Origin: an uncultured Thiodictyon sp. | GTDB lineage: Bacteria; Pseudomonadota; Gammaproteobacteria; Chromatiales; Chromatiaceae | Direction of reading: 5' to 3' | DNA: 58,809 nucleotides | Assembly: GCF_903946935.1 (NCBI RefSeq) | Contig: NZ_CAJAXH010000158.1 | Location: 1 to 58,809 of the forward strand | In this document: in pieces, positions 39,180 to 48,219 of the stretch | How positions within the stretch are numbered: the first letter of the stretch is position 1 | How the letters are laid out: each line of letters opens with the position of its first letter | Notes under the pieces: generated by a model | Database searches by the model: none | Told to the model about the DNA's origin: nothing | What the model saw: the letters and a program-made list of their open reading frames with translations, nothing else | Program-made: the position numbers and the translations under genes

Positions 39180-40597
39180 GGGTGTTGCTCTAGGAACAGG
39201 TTCTCGGGCAATTGCAGCGTCAGATTGAACGAACGTCCGGCCGCGGTGGTGCTGACCCGACCATCGAGCTTCTCGATCAGCAGGTGCAGAAAATCATGGC
39301 CGCGGCCGCTGCCCTTGACCATCGCCGCGGCGCTGGGCGTGGTCGGATTGTCGAGTGTGAGTTCGACCAGATCGCCGGTGCTGACCCACGACGCCTGGGT
39401 CGGGGCGCAGTCCTCGGAGGCGTAATATTTGAACAAGTTGGTGAAAGACTCGGTAAAGAGGATGGTGAGGAAAGACCCGGTGGTCCCGAAGGGGGTAAAG
39501 CGGATCGCTGACTCGGTAAAGCCCTGCGTCTGCAATGGGAAGAAGCGTTCAGCGACCCAGTCGCACAGGTCGGTGAGCCGTGCCCGCGGCAGTAAATCCA
39601 TCAGCGACCTCTCCCATTCCCCGCGCAGGCGTTCCGCTAGCGGTCGATGGCGCTCGTGCCAATCCCGCAGACGGGTCCCGGTCGGGACCAGGGCGGTGCG
39701 GCGCGCGTAACACAGGAAATGCTGTTGAATGCGCTCACTCCCGCGCTGGGTGAGCAGTTGCCCCAGGGCGAGACCCAGCGAGCGAACCACCATCTCCTCC
39801 AGGGTGGCCGTGCCGTCCTGGTCCTCATGGAGCTTAAGGCGCAGCAGTTGGGTATTAGTGGAGATCAGGCCGAAGATATCAAGCAGACCACGCATGGTGT
39901 TGACCGCCTCGCGGTGGACCCAGGGGCTGTTCTCGTGTTCCGTGTTATAGACAATACGGTCCAGCGATCCGCGGAATTTGTGCGCCACCAGGGCCATCAC
40001 GTCCTCCTGCTCCTTGTTCTTGATGCGCAGCACCTCGGCGTCATAGCGTGCGCGTTTGGCGATCTCGCTCTTGGCGTGCAGGCGGCGCAGGTAGCGCAGT
40101 TGAAAGAGGTAACCGCGATAATATTCCTCGGACAGCAGGATCAGGCAGAAGATGGGGACGGTGAGCATGGTCAGCATCTCCATCGCGTGCCCGCCTTCGA
40201 GCGGGAGGGACGCCGGGAAAATCAGCGCGCGCCCCAGGATCAGGGAGGCAAAGGCCATCATCCCGTAGGCGTACCGGTTCAGGTAGCGTGGGTTGCGATT
40301 GGTATAACGGATCGGATCGGAGAAGACGCGGATAGCCGGAAACAAGACCGACACGCGATCGCTCCCGGGGGTGTCCGGCAGTGCCGAGCGGGCCAGCCGT
40401 GCGATCCGATGATAGCCCCGCCGGCCATAGGCGGCCGCCATGATCACGATGGCCACGTACACGAAAAACGCGACCGGCGACTCGGTATACATGGCGCTGA
40501 GCGAGGGCAGGCTGCCCGTCGACAGGTAGACCAGATAGGTCGCACCCTCCATCAGGCAGTAGCCGAACGTGATCTTGGCGAAGGTTGTGATGTGCAT
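39176..40597 (-). CDS. Membrane-bound histidine kinase-like protein
   Basis: 473 residues. Four to five membrane segments lie within the first 180 residues (for instance AFFVYVAIVIMAAAYG and MLTVPIFCLILLSEEYY). A helical dimerisation region follows, with VMALVAHKFRGSLDRIVYN, where H206 sits in the position of a phospho-His (H-x-x-R-x-x-L). The C-terminal HATPase-like fold shows FTESFTNLFKYYA as N box and GSGRGHDFLHLLIEKLDG as the late G box. The boxes are atypical, so autophosphorylation is an inference. Its stop overlaps the receiver-HEPN start, and both are close to the restriction island. Confidence 0.72.
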   Translation of the reverse strand: MHITTFAKITFGYCLMEGATYLVYLSTGSLPSLSAMYTESPVAFFVYVAIVIMAAAYGRRGYHRIARLARSALPDTPGSDRVSVLFPAIRVFSDPIRYTNRNPRYLNRYAYGMMAFASLILGRALIFPASLPLEGGHAMEMLTMLTVPIFCLILLSEEYYRGYLFQLRYLRRLHAKSEIAKRARYDAEVLRIKNKEQEDVMALVAHKFRGSLDRIVYNTEHENSPWVHREAVNTMRGLLDIFGLISTNTQLLRLKLHEDQDGTATLEEMVVRSLGLALGQLLTQRGSERIQQHFLCYARRTALVPTGTRLRDWHERHRPLAERLRGEWERSLMDLLPRARLTDLCDWVAERFFPLQTQGFTESAIRFTPFGTTGSFLTILFTESFTNLFKYYASEDCAPTQASWVSTGDLVELTLDNPTTPSAAAMVKGSGRGHDFLHLLIEKLDGRVSTTAAGRSFNLTLQLPENLFLEQHP

Positions 40598-40763
40598 GGT
40601 CGCGGTGGCTCGGGGGCCGGCAAGGGGGCTCGATGGCGGCCGCTAAGGATCGCACGGCCAGCCGGGGAGTGCCAGGGAGCGGGGCGCGACAGGCAGGGCC
40701 GCAGGGCGCAAGATCCTGATCGTCCAGCAGTCGGCCCCGGTCCTCGCCCAACCCTGGCATCGC

Positions 40764-40958
40764 CTATTCCGGCGGCTTGGACCGGGCGGCGGCCGTTTGT
40801 GCCAAGTAACGCAGCAGGAACTCTTCATCCAGCGGCGACAGGTCGAATTGCTTGGCGGCCTCCTCCACGCCGCAGGCGGTATGATTGCCGGTGTCAGAGA
40901 TCCATTGGACCGCTCGACACAGCCGCTCTTTATCACCGATCAGTTGGTAGTGCGTCAT
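40764..40958 (-). CDS. Small hypothetical protein downstream of the ABC transporter gene
   Basis: 64 residues (starting MTHYQLIGDKERLCRAV), hydrophilic, mostly helical, with two Cys. It starts six bases after the ABC ATPase stop on the same strand with GAGTAGG as a plausible Shine-Dalgarno, which is the main reason to accept it. No family recognised. The 166 bases between it and the kinase-like gene are GC-rich and show no gene. Confidence 0.55.
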   Translation of the reverse strand: MTHYQLIGDKERLCRAVQWISDTGNHTACGVEEAAKQFDLSPLDEEFLLRYLAQTAAARSKPPE

Positions 40959-40964
40959 CGCGGC

Positions 40965-42986
40965 CTACTCATCCAGCCGCAGGCAATGCACCGCCCGCCC
41001 GTCCCCGAGCCTGGTCTCGCCCGGATAGTTGCGACTGCACGCCTCAATGGCATCCGGGCAGCGCGGATGGAAATAGCAGCCGGTGGGCGGGTTGGCCGGC
41101 GAGGGCATGTCGCCCTCCAAGCGGATGATCTGGCGGCGGTTGGCCGGGTCCACCACCGGCACCGCGGACAGCAGCGCCCGGGTGTAGGGGTGGCGGGGGT
41201 CGTCTAGCACCCGATCCACCGGCCCCCGTTCGACCACGCGCCCCAAATACATCACCGCCACCTCGTGTGCCAGATAGGCGAGCACCGAGATGTTGTGGGT
41301 GATGAAGAGATAGGCAAGCCCCAGTCGCTCTTGCAGGTCCTTCAGCAGATTGAGGATCTGCGCCTGGACCGAGACATCGAGCGCGCTGGTCGGCTCGTCG
41401 CAGACGATCAGCTTGGGCTCCACCGCGAGCGCGCGGGCGATGCACAGACGCTGGCGCTGGCCACCGGAGAACTCGTGCGGGTAACGCTCGGCGGCCTCTG
41501 GGCTCATGCCGACCAAGTCCAGCAGTTCCGCCACGCGCGTCACTCGCCCGGCGCGGGTGCGTTTGATGCCCAGCGCCTGCAAGCCCTCGCCGATGATGTC
41601 GCCGACCAACATGCGCGGGTTCATGGAGGCGAAGGGGTCCTGGAAGATGATCTGCAGGTCCTTCCTGAAGGGCCGCATCCGCCGGTGCCCCAGGCCGCGC
41701 AGTTCCCGATCCAGATAGCGCACCGAGCCGCCGGTGGGGGCGATGAGCTGGAGTATGCCCTTGCCGACGGTGGTCTTGCCACAGCCGGACTCGCCGACCA
41801 GGGCCAGGGTGCGGCCGGTTGAAAGGGTCAGCGACACCCCGTCCACCGCGCGCACCTGGCCGACCACCCGGCGGAAAACGCCGCGCTGGATGGGGAAATG
41901 GACGGCCAGGTCCTGAACCTTCAGCAGGTCGCCGACGGTCGCCGGGCCGGTCGGCGGCGGTACTTCCGGATGGATCGGTTGCGCCGCAGCACGTGCGGGC
42001 GGGACGCCCGCGCTCCCGATCCAGAGATGACAGCGCACCCCGCGCCCCGCGGCCAGGTCGGTCCAGTCGGGGGTGTCGGTGCGGCATACCGGCAGCACCT
42101 CGGTACAGCGCGGGGCGAAGCGGCACCCGACAAAGGGCTGGTCGAGCGGCGGCACCCGTCCGTGGATCGCCGCGAGCCGCCCTTGGCGCTTATCCGCCCC
42201 GGGCAGGCTCTCCATCAGGCGCCGACTGTAGGGGTGGGCGGGGGCGGCGAAGAACTCGGCGACGCTCCCGGTCTCGACGATCTCACCGGCATACATCACC
42301 GCCAGCCGGTCGGCGGTCTCGGCCACCACCCCCAGGTCGTGGGTGATCAGCAGCACCGCCATGTCGGTGGTGCGCTGCAAGTCCTTCAACAGCCGCAGCA
42401 CCTGGGCCTGGATGGTGACGTCCAAGGCCGTGGTGGGCTCGTCGGCAATCAGCAGCTCCGGGTCGCCGGCCAAGGCCATGGCGATCATCACCCGTTGCTT
42501 CATCCCGCCGGAGAGTTGGTGCGGGTACTCGTGCAGGCGCCGCGCCGGGTCCGGGATGCCCACCGCGTCCAACAGCTCCAGCACCCGGTCCTCCACCAGT
42601 CGGCGCGGGTGGCCCTCGTGGACCCGCACCGCCTCGCCGATCTGCTCGCCCACGCTCAGCACCGGATTGAGCGAGGTCTGGGGCTCCTGGAAGATCATCG
42701 CCATGCGCCCGCCGCGCCGGACGCGCATCTGCGCCTCCGTCAGGCGCAGCAGGTCGGTGCCGGAGAGTTTCACGCGCCCGGCGGCGATCCGCCCGCCGGG
42801 GGGCAGCAGGCGCATCAAGGAGAGCGCGGTCATGGACTTACCGCAGCCGGACTCCCCGAGCAGTGCAAAGGTCTCGGCGCGGCGCAGGGTGAAGCTCAGA
42901 TCGTCCACGACCACCGCCGGCGGGGCGTCGACGGCGGTCCCGATGCGGGTGGTGAGTCCCTGGACCTCGAGCAGGATATCGGTCAT
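40965..42986 (-). CDS. Dipeptide/oligopeptide ABC transporter, fused double ATP-binding protein
   Basis: 673 residues with two complete ABC ATPase domains of the Opp/Dpp type, the layout of YejF or GsiA. Domain one has Walker A GESGCGKS (K50), signature LSGGMKQR and Walker [13 protein letters not shown]. Domain two has Walker A GESGCGKT (K404), signature FSGGQRQR and Walker [13 protein letters not shown]. Each is followed by the Cys-rich Opp C-terminal motif (CRFAPRC and CYFHPRCP). The start ATG 42986 (MTDILLEVQ) is preferred over an upstream in-frame ATG. No permease or binding-protein gene lies beside it, so its membrane partners must be encoded elsewhere. Confidence 0.93.
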   Translation of the reverse strand: MTDILLEVQGLTTRIGTAVDAPPAVVVDDLSFTLRRAETFALLGESGCGKSMTALSLMRLLPPGGRIAAGRVKLSGTDLLRLTEAQMRVRRGGRMAMIFQEPQTSLNPVLSVGEQIGEAVRVHEGHPRRLVEDRVLELLDAVGIPDPARRLHEYPHQLSGGMKQRVMIAMALAGDPELLIADEPTTALDVTIQAQVLRLLKDLQRTTDMAVLLITHDLGVVAETADRLAVMYAGEIVETGSVAEFFAAPAHPYSRRLMESLPGADKRQGRLAAIHGRVPPLDQPFVGCRFAPRCTEVLPVCRTDTPDWTDLAAGRGVRCHLWIGSAGVPPARAAAQPIHPEVPPPTGPATVGDLLKVQDLAVHFPIQRGVFRRVVGQVRAVDGVSLTLSTGRTLALVGESGCGKTTVGKGILQLIAPTGGSVRYLDRELRGLGHRRMRPFRKDLQIIFQDPFASMNPRMLVGDIIGEGLQALGIKRTRAGRVTRVAELLDLVGMSPEAAERYPHEFSGGQRQRLCIARALAVEPKLIVCDEPTSALDVSVQAQILNLLKDLQERLGLAYLFITHNISVLAYLAHEVAVMYLGRVVERGPVDRVLDDPRHPYTRALLSAVPVVDPANRRQIIRLEGDMPSPANPPTGCYFHPRCPDAIEACSRNYPGETRLGDGRAVHCLRLDE

Positions 42987-43172
42987 GGAATGCTGGCCTC
43001 GGGCCTTGGTGGTGGACTGCAAGCTTGCCGGTGCCGTGGCGGTGAAGTCAACGTGACCGAATCAACGCAGGCCGGAACCAAGGCGAACCGGCGTCGCGGC
43101 CGGTCCCCAGGGTTGGACCACGCGACCGCTTGGGTTATGGTGTCCTGGTCTTAGGTCCCCGGAGGTCTCCCC

Positions 43173-44573
43173 ATGTTCGCCGTACCCGCCGTCCTCGTCG
43201 GGGCGCTGGCCTTGTTGCTGCCCAGCGCCCTGCTGGCAGCCGAGGACGCGCCCCAACTCCACCTGATCGACCACCCGGTCGCGCTGCTGACACTGGCGGT
43301 GTTCATCGTTGCCTATGTGGTGGTGATGGCGGAGGAGTTCCTGCACCTGCGCAAGTCCAAGCCGGTGGTGCTCGCCGCCGGTGCGATCTGGGCCATGCTC
43401 GCCTGGGTTTCCGCCCAGCAGGGGGCGCCCCACGCGGCGGAGCAGGCGTTACGCCACGCCTTCCTCGACTTCGCCGAGCTGATGCTGTTCCTGCTGGTCG
43501 CCATGACCTACATCAACGCGCTGACCGAGCGGCAGGCCTTCGAGGCCCTGCGCGCCTGGTTGATCCGCAAGGGCTTCGGGCTGCGCACGCTGTTCTGGAT
43601 GACCGGGGCGCTGGCCTTTGTCATCTCGCCGGTGGCGGATAATCTGACCACCGCACTCCTGATGTGTGCCGTGGTGCTGGCGGTGGGCGGTGACAATCAC
43701 CGCTTCGTGATGCTCGCCTGCATCAACATCGTGGTGGCCGCGAACGCGGGCGGGGCCTTCAGTCCATTCGGCGATATCACCACGCTGATGGTCTGGCAGA
43801 AGGGCCTCATCGGCTTCTTCGGCTTCTTCGCCCTGTTTATACCCGCACTGGTGAATTGGCTGGTCCCCGCCATCCTCATGCACTTTGCGGTGCCCGATCT
43901 CAAACCCGTGATGTCGTCGGCAGCGGTGCCGATGAAGCGCGGTGCGCGGCGCATCGCTGTACTGTTCCTGCTCACCATCGCGACGGCCGTGAGTTTCCAT
44001 CAGTTTTTGCACCTGCCGCCGGTCATCGGCATGCTCACCGGGCTGGCCTATCTCCAGTTTTTCGGTTTCTTTCTGCGTCAGACCCACACCCGGTGGAACC
44101 ATCGCTATCGTGACCGGGCCAACGAGGTTGGCGACATGCTGCCATTCGATGTCTTTGCCCCGGTCGCCCGCGCCGAATGGGATACCCTGCTCTTTTTCTA
44201 TGGCGTTGTGCTGTGCGTTGCGGGGCTGGGCTATGTCGGCTATCTGTCGTTGGTCTCGGATGTCATGTATCTGCAATGGGGGGCGACCGCGGCCAATATC
44301 GGGGTTGGGCTCATCTCGGCGGTGGTCGACAATATCCCGGTGATGTTCGCGGTACTGTCCATGAGTCCCGATATGAGTCACACGCAATGGCTGCTGGTGA
44401 CTCTGACCGCGGGGGTCGGCGGCTCACTCCTGTCGATCGGCTCGGCGGCGGGCGTGGGGCTCATGGGCCAGGCGCGCGGCCGCTATACCTTCTTCGGCCA
44501 TTTGAAATGGACCCCGGCAATTGCCCTTGGCTATTTCGCGAGTATCTGGGTGCATCTGCTGATCAACGGGTGA
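43173..44573 (+). CDS. nhaD: Sodium/proton antiporter of the NhaD family
   Basis: Integral inner-membrane antiporter for Na+ or Li+ against H+. The 466 residues begin with a signal-like segment and then about eleven further membrane segments. NhaD/IT-superfamily features are SPVADNLTTALLM (about 149-161), NAGGAFSPFGDITTLMVW (about 192-209) and ISAVVDNIPVMFAVLSM near residue 385. GGAGG-type ribosome binding (GGAGG at 43155-43159) precedes ATG 43173. The gene is divergent from the ABC transporter gene; the 186 bases between show nothing further. Confidence 0.94.
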   Translation: MFAVPAVLVGALALLLPSALLAAEDAPQLHLIDHPVALLTLAVFIVAYVVVMAEEFLHLRKSKPVVLAAGAIWAMLAWVSAQQGAPHAAEQALRHAFLDFAELMLFLLVAMTYINALTERQAFEALRAWLIRKGFGLRTLFWMTGALAFVISPVADNLTTALLMCAVVLAVGGDNHRFVMLACINIVVAANAGGAFSPFGDITTLMVWQKGLIGFFGFFALFIPALVNWLVPAILMHFAVPDLKPVMSSAAVPMKRGARRIAVLFLLTIATAVSFHQFLHLPPVIGMLTGLAYLQFFGFFLRQTHTRWNHRYRDRANEVGDMLPFDVFAPVARAEWDTLLFFYGVVLCVAGLGYVGYLSLVSDVMYLQWGATAANIGVGLISAVVDNIPVMFAVLSMSPDMSHTQWLLVTLTAGVGGSLLSIGSAAGVGLMGQARGRYTFFGHLKWTPAIALGYFASIWVHLLING

Positions 44574-44599
44574 TCCGGCGCCAGTCTGGTGCCGGCAAA

Positions 44600-44806
44600 A
44601 TGAAGATTGTCACCTCTTTTCCGGACATAAAAGTTAAAGTGGTATCGTCTTTCCCTGATCTCAAGGTGCAGAAGGTTCAGTCATTCCCTTCGACGTGTGG
44701 GAAATGGGAAATTGTGACCGGTTTTCCCGATACCACGATCGAGTTTGTTGATTCTTTCCCTGATGTGAAAATTGAGTTCGTGGACGCTTCCCCCGGCCTG
44801 CGATGA
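44600..44806 (+). CDS. 68-residue SFPD-repeat protein, septoil-knot-like
   Basis: From ATG 44600 to 44806 the protein consists of six units of about 11 residues, each a short beta strand of alternating charged and aliphatic residues followed by an S-F-P-D-like turn: KIVTSFPD, KVVSSFPD, QKVQSFPS, WEIVTGFPD, IEFVDSFPD, IEFVDASPG. A GKW motif marks the middle. The same plan (strand-turn repeats with a central GKW) is what I recall for DUF6150/Septknot proteins, predicted to form a 7_1 knot; the turn residues differ. No signal peptide or membrane segment. It starts 26 bases after nhaD and is more AT-rich than its neighbours. Function unknown. Confidence 0.75.
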   Translation: MKIVTSFPDIKVKVVSSFPDLKVQKVQSFPSTCGKWEIVTGFPDTTIEFVDSFPDVKIEFVDASPGLR

Positions 44807-44823
44807 ACAGCAATTTAGGCCGT

Positions 44824-44848
44824 CCGGATTCCGCTGCGCTCCATCCGG
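44824..44848. repeat. Short REP-like palindrome
   Basis: ccggatt and atccgg arms around ccgctgcgctcc form a small hairpin with the GCTGCGC core shared with the larger REP family at 50137-51757. It lies between the SFPD-repeat gene and the P-type ATPase gene end (44807-44921). Confidence 0.5.
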
Positions 44849-44921
44849 GGTACACCGAGCACGCGCCGAATACCCTCACAGCCTCAGTGCGGCGAACCCC
44901 CGCAAGTCATCGCCGCCTCGC

Positions 44922-47645
44922 TTAATCGATGGGCAACTTCAGCCACCGCACCAAGCCCTTCTCTAGTTCGATGATGACGTACCCCGACAGCGTGATCGCC
45001 ACAATACGCAGCCAGGTATCGCCGGCGAGCGCGGCCGACTGGAACCAGGTCTGCATGAAGGGCGCGTAGGTGTAGAGCAACTGAAAGCCAATGACCAGCA
45101 GGATCGCCGGCAGCACATAGGGGTTGCCGAGCAGGGTGCGCGGGTGCCACGCCGGCGCGATCAGGAAGCGGCAGTTCAGGAGATAGAAGGCCTCGAACAG
45201 CACCAGGGTGTTGACGGCCGCGGTGCGCGCCACATCCAGGCTGGTCCCTTGCGCCAATTCCCAGAGGAAGATGCCGAGGGTGCCGGCCACCAGGATCAGC
45301 GATACCAGCAGGGTTCGCCAGAGGAAATAGCCCGAGAAGATGGGTGCCCGGGGGTTGCGGGGCGGGCGGCGCATGACCTGGTTCTCGGCGGGCTCGAAGG
45401 CCAGGGTCAGGGCGAGCGTCACCGCGGTGATCATGTTCACCCACAGGATCTGCACCGGCAGGATCGGCAGCACCAGGCCGAAGCCGATGGCCATCAGGAG
45501 GGTGCCGGCCTCGCCGCCGTTGGTAGGCAGGATGAACAGCAGGGTCTTGCGCAGGTTGTCATAGACGGTGCGACCCTCCTCCACGGCACTGGCGATGGAG
45601 GCGAAGTTGTCGTCGGCCAGCACGATCTCGGCCGCCTCTTTGGCCGCCTCGGTCCCGGTCATCCCCATGGCCACGCCGATGTCGGCGCGTTTGAGTGCCG
45701 GCGCATCGTTGACGCCGTCGCCGGTCATGGCCACCACCTCGCCGGCGGCCTGCAACGCCTGCACCAGGCGCAGCTTGTGCTCCGGGCTGACGCGCGCGTA
45801 GATGTCCACGCCACCCACCCGCGCGGACAGTTGCGCATCGCTCAGTGACTCGATCTCGGTACCGGTCATGGCGGCCCCGCCGCCACCGGCGGCACCGATC
45901 CCGAGTTGCGCGGCAATCGCCGCCGCGGTCGCCCGGTGGTCGCCGGTGATCATCTTGACGCGGATGCCGGCGGCGCGGCACGCGGCAACCGCGCGGATCG
46001 CCTCCTCGCGCGGCGGGTCCATGATCCCGAACAGTCCCAGCAGGGTGAGCCCGCTGGCCACATCGGCAAACGCCAGGTCGCGCCGGTCGGCGGTGGCCGC
46101 CTGAAAGGCACAGGCCAGCACGCGCTGACCACGTCCGGCCAAGGCCTCGATGTGTACCTCCCAGGCGGCGTGCGCCAGCGGTCGGTCCTCCCCGGCGTGG
46201 CGCTCCCAGGTACACATGGCCATCACCTGTTCGGGGGCGCCCTTGAGATAAACGAAGCCATGACCGGCGTGATCGTGGTGCAGGGTCGCCATGAACCGGT
46301 GCTCGGACTCGAACGGGATCACGTCGGTCCGCGGGCGCATCCCGCACTCGCTTGGCAGGTCCAACCCGGCCTTGGCGGCGAGCACGGTCAGGGCGCCCTC
46401 GGTCGGGTCGCCGACGATGTGCCACTGCTCCTCATCGCGTTGCAGCTGCGCATCGTTGCACAACAGGCCGGCCCGTAGCAGCTCCAGCAGGTCACCCTCC
46501 GCCAGCGGGTCGATCGGGGTGTCGTGGTGGCAGAACTCCCCGTGCGGGGCGTAACCCGCGCCGCCCACCGCAACGATTTGCCCAGCGGTGATGACCGATT
46601 GCACCGTCATCTCGTTGCGGGTAAGGGTCCCGGTCTTGTCCGAGCAGATGACGGTGACACTCCCGAGCGCCTCCACGGCCGGCAGTACGCGCACGATGGC
46701 GTGGCGCTGCGCCATGCGCTGGACCCCGATGGCGAGGGCGATGGTGATGATCGCCGGCAGCCCTTCGGGGATGGCCGCCACCGCGATCCCCACGGCCGCC
46801 ATGAACATATCGGCCACCGGCTGCGCCCACAGGAGGGCCCCGAGGGCAAAGGCGGCGGCGGCGACTAGCCCGATGGCGAGACTGAGCCAGCGACTGAAGA
46901 CCGCCATCTTGCGCAGCAGCGGCGTCTCCAGGCGCTGGACTTCCCCGATCAGCCGCGAGATGCGTCCGAGCTCGGTCGCATCGCCGGTCGCGACCACCAG
47001 GCCATGCGCCTGACCGAAGGCGACCAGGGTGCCGGAGTAGGCCATGCAGGTGCGGTCGCCGAGCGACGCCGCGGGGGCCACCGGTTGCGTCTGCTTCTCC
47101 ACCGGCATGGATTCGCCGGTGAGTGAGGCCTCCTCGATCCGCAGGTTCTTGACCCGCAGCAGGCGCAGGTCCGCGGGTACCCGATCGCCGGACTGGATCA
47201 GCACCACATCGCCCGGCACCAGGGCCTCGGCCGCGATGACACTCTGATGCCCGGCGCGCACCACAGTCGCCTTAAGCGACAGCATGCGCCGGATCGCCGC
47301 CAAGGCCTGCTCGGCCTTGCCCTCCTGGATAAAGCCGATGATGGCGTTGATGACCACGACGCCGACGATCACGCCGGTATCCACCCAATGGCCCAGGGCC
47401 GCGGTCACTGCGGCCGCCGCCAGCAGGGTGTAGATGAGCACGTTGTGGAACTGCAACAGTAAGCGCACCAGCGGACCGCGGCCCTTGCGCTCGGTCAGGC
47501 GATTGGGGCCACAGCGCCGCAGGCGCTCCAACGCCGGCGCGGGCTCCAGCCCGTTCGGCGTGGACGCGAGCCGGTCCAGCACCGCCGCGGCGTCCATCGC
47601 GTGGTCCAGCGGGTCGGGGGTGGATCGGGTTGGTTGGCGGTTCAT
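44922..47645 (-). CDS. P-type cation-transporting ATPase, P2 (Ca2+/Na+-like)
   Basis: 907 residues with the full P2-ATPase order: N-terminal cation ATPase domain, paired membrane helices, the actuator motif SLTGESMPVEK, the membrane helix motif AAIPEGLPAIITIALA typical of calcium-type pumps, phosphorylation site CSDKTGTLT (D336), nucleotide-domain KGAPEQVM, hinge MTGDGVNDAPALK and six C-terminal helices. The ion cannot be fixed from sequence; PEGLP favours calcium-type or related P2 pumps over heavy-metal pumps. Start ATG 47645 has AGAGGAG seven bases upstream. Monocistronic by position. Confidence 0.94.
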   Translation of the reverse strand: MNRQPTRSTPDPLDHAMDAAAVLDRLASTPNGLEPAPALERLRRCGPNRLTERKGRGPLVRLLLQFHNVLIYTLLAAAAVTAALGHWVDTGVIVGVVVINAIIGFIQEGKAEQALAAIRRMLSLKATVVRAGHQSVIAAEALVPGDVVLIQSGDRVPADLRLLRVKNLRIEEASLTGESMPVEKQTQPVAPAASLGDRTCMAYSGTLVAFGQAHGLVVATGDATELGRISRLIGEVQRLETPLLRKMAVFSRWLSLAIGLVAAAAFALGALLWAQPVADMFMAAVGIAVAAIPEGLPAIITIALAIGVQRMAQRHAIVRVLPAVEALGSVTVICSDKTGTLTRNEMTVQSVITAGQIVAVGGAGYAPHGEFCHHDTPIDPLAEGDLLELLRAGLLCNDAQLQRDEEQWHIVGDPTEGALTVLAAKAGLDLPSECGMRPRTDVIPFESEHRFMATLHHDHAGHGFVYLKGAPEQVMAMCTWERHAGEDRPLAHAAWEVHIEALAGRGQRVLACAFQAATADRRDLAFADVASGLTLLGLFGIMDPPREEAIRAVAACRAAGIRVKMITGDHRATAAAIAAQLGIGAAGGGGAAMTGTEIESLSDAQLSARVGGVDIYARVSPEHKLRLVQALQAAGEVVAMTGDGVNDAPALKRADIGVAMGMTGTEAAKEAAEIVLADDNFASIASAVEEGRTVYDNLRKTLLFILPTNGGEAGTLLMAIGFGLVLPILPVQILWVNMITAVTLALTLAFEPAENQVMRRPPRNPRAPIFSGYFLWRTLLVSLILVAGTLGIFLWELAQGTSLDVARTAAVNTLVLFEAFYLLNCRFLIAPAWHPRTLLGNPYVLPAILLVIGFQLLYTYAPFMQTWFQSAALAGDTWLRIVAITLSGYVIIELEKGLVRWLKLPID

Positions 47646-48104
47646 CTGCGCACTCCTCTGGCCGCGGATGGAGGCCGTAAACCGGACGCCCGGCGTGCCG
47701 CCATCCAGGATCGGTGCGGCCAGGATAGAACGATTGGCCTGGCTTGGCTAGGGTAACGGCAATGCCAATGCCCGGGATAGTTTACTTAATTCCCCGAGCG
47801 GGGCTGGCGGCGTTAGGAGGATATGCGAGCGAGTAACCTGGGGCCGGGGGTTGCCACAGCGGCATGGCAAGACTTCGTGGCAGCGAGCAACCGTGGTCCG
47901 TGCCCGAATACCTCGTCCCCGAATACCGCTGGCATCGAAGGCCGGCGGCTGCTCGACCAACAACCCATTGAGGGCCTTGGTCATCATCCCGGCCACCGCG
48001 CTAACGGCGAGGCCGTTGGTCCGCACAGCGGACCCCACGGATCGCGGCCTGACCGGCCTTGATCATCATTGCGGCCATCACAATCGGGCGGTCGGCCGTC
48101 TTCT
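47646..48104. other. Gene-free accessory stretch with two copies of a short motif
   Basis: No supported gene between the P-type ATPase start and the palindromic element. Two copies of a roughly 24-base motif, ggccttgrtcatcatnncgg plus cca, occur at 47973-47997 and 48054-48077; related copies are at 55523-55550 and, inverted, near 55738-55753. The rest is unremarkable GC-rich DNA. Confidence 0.5.
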
Positions 48105-48210
48105 CGCTCCCACGCTCCGGCGTGGGAGTGTCGAGCGGGCGCTCCGCGTCCGGCCCGCCGATATGGACGCGGAGCGCCCGCACTTGCTCCCACGCGGGAG
48201 CGTGGGAGCC
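48105..48210. repeat. Compound palindromic element
   Basis: Outer arms gctcccacgct (48106-48116) and agcgtgggagc (48199-48209) are perfect inverses. Inside lies a 15-bp perfect inverted repeat (48137-48151 and 48165-48179, 13-base loop) and a small hairpin in the left arm. The unit resembles REP-type elements widespread in gammaproteobacteria. It sits at the 3' end of the recognisable part of the MscS relic and may be the cause of its truncation. Confidence 0.7.
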
Positions 48211-48219
48211 AGATAAGCG

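Noticed and set aside
40643-40936. 97-residue open frame overlapping the small gene after the ABC transporter
   Set aside because: Pro/Arg/Trp-rich and frame-shifted against the better placed 64-residue gene at 40764-40958.
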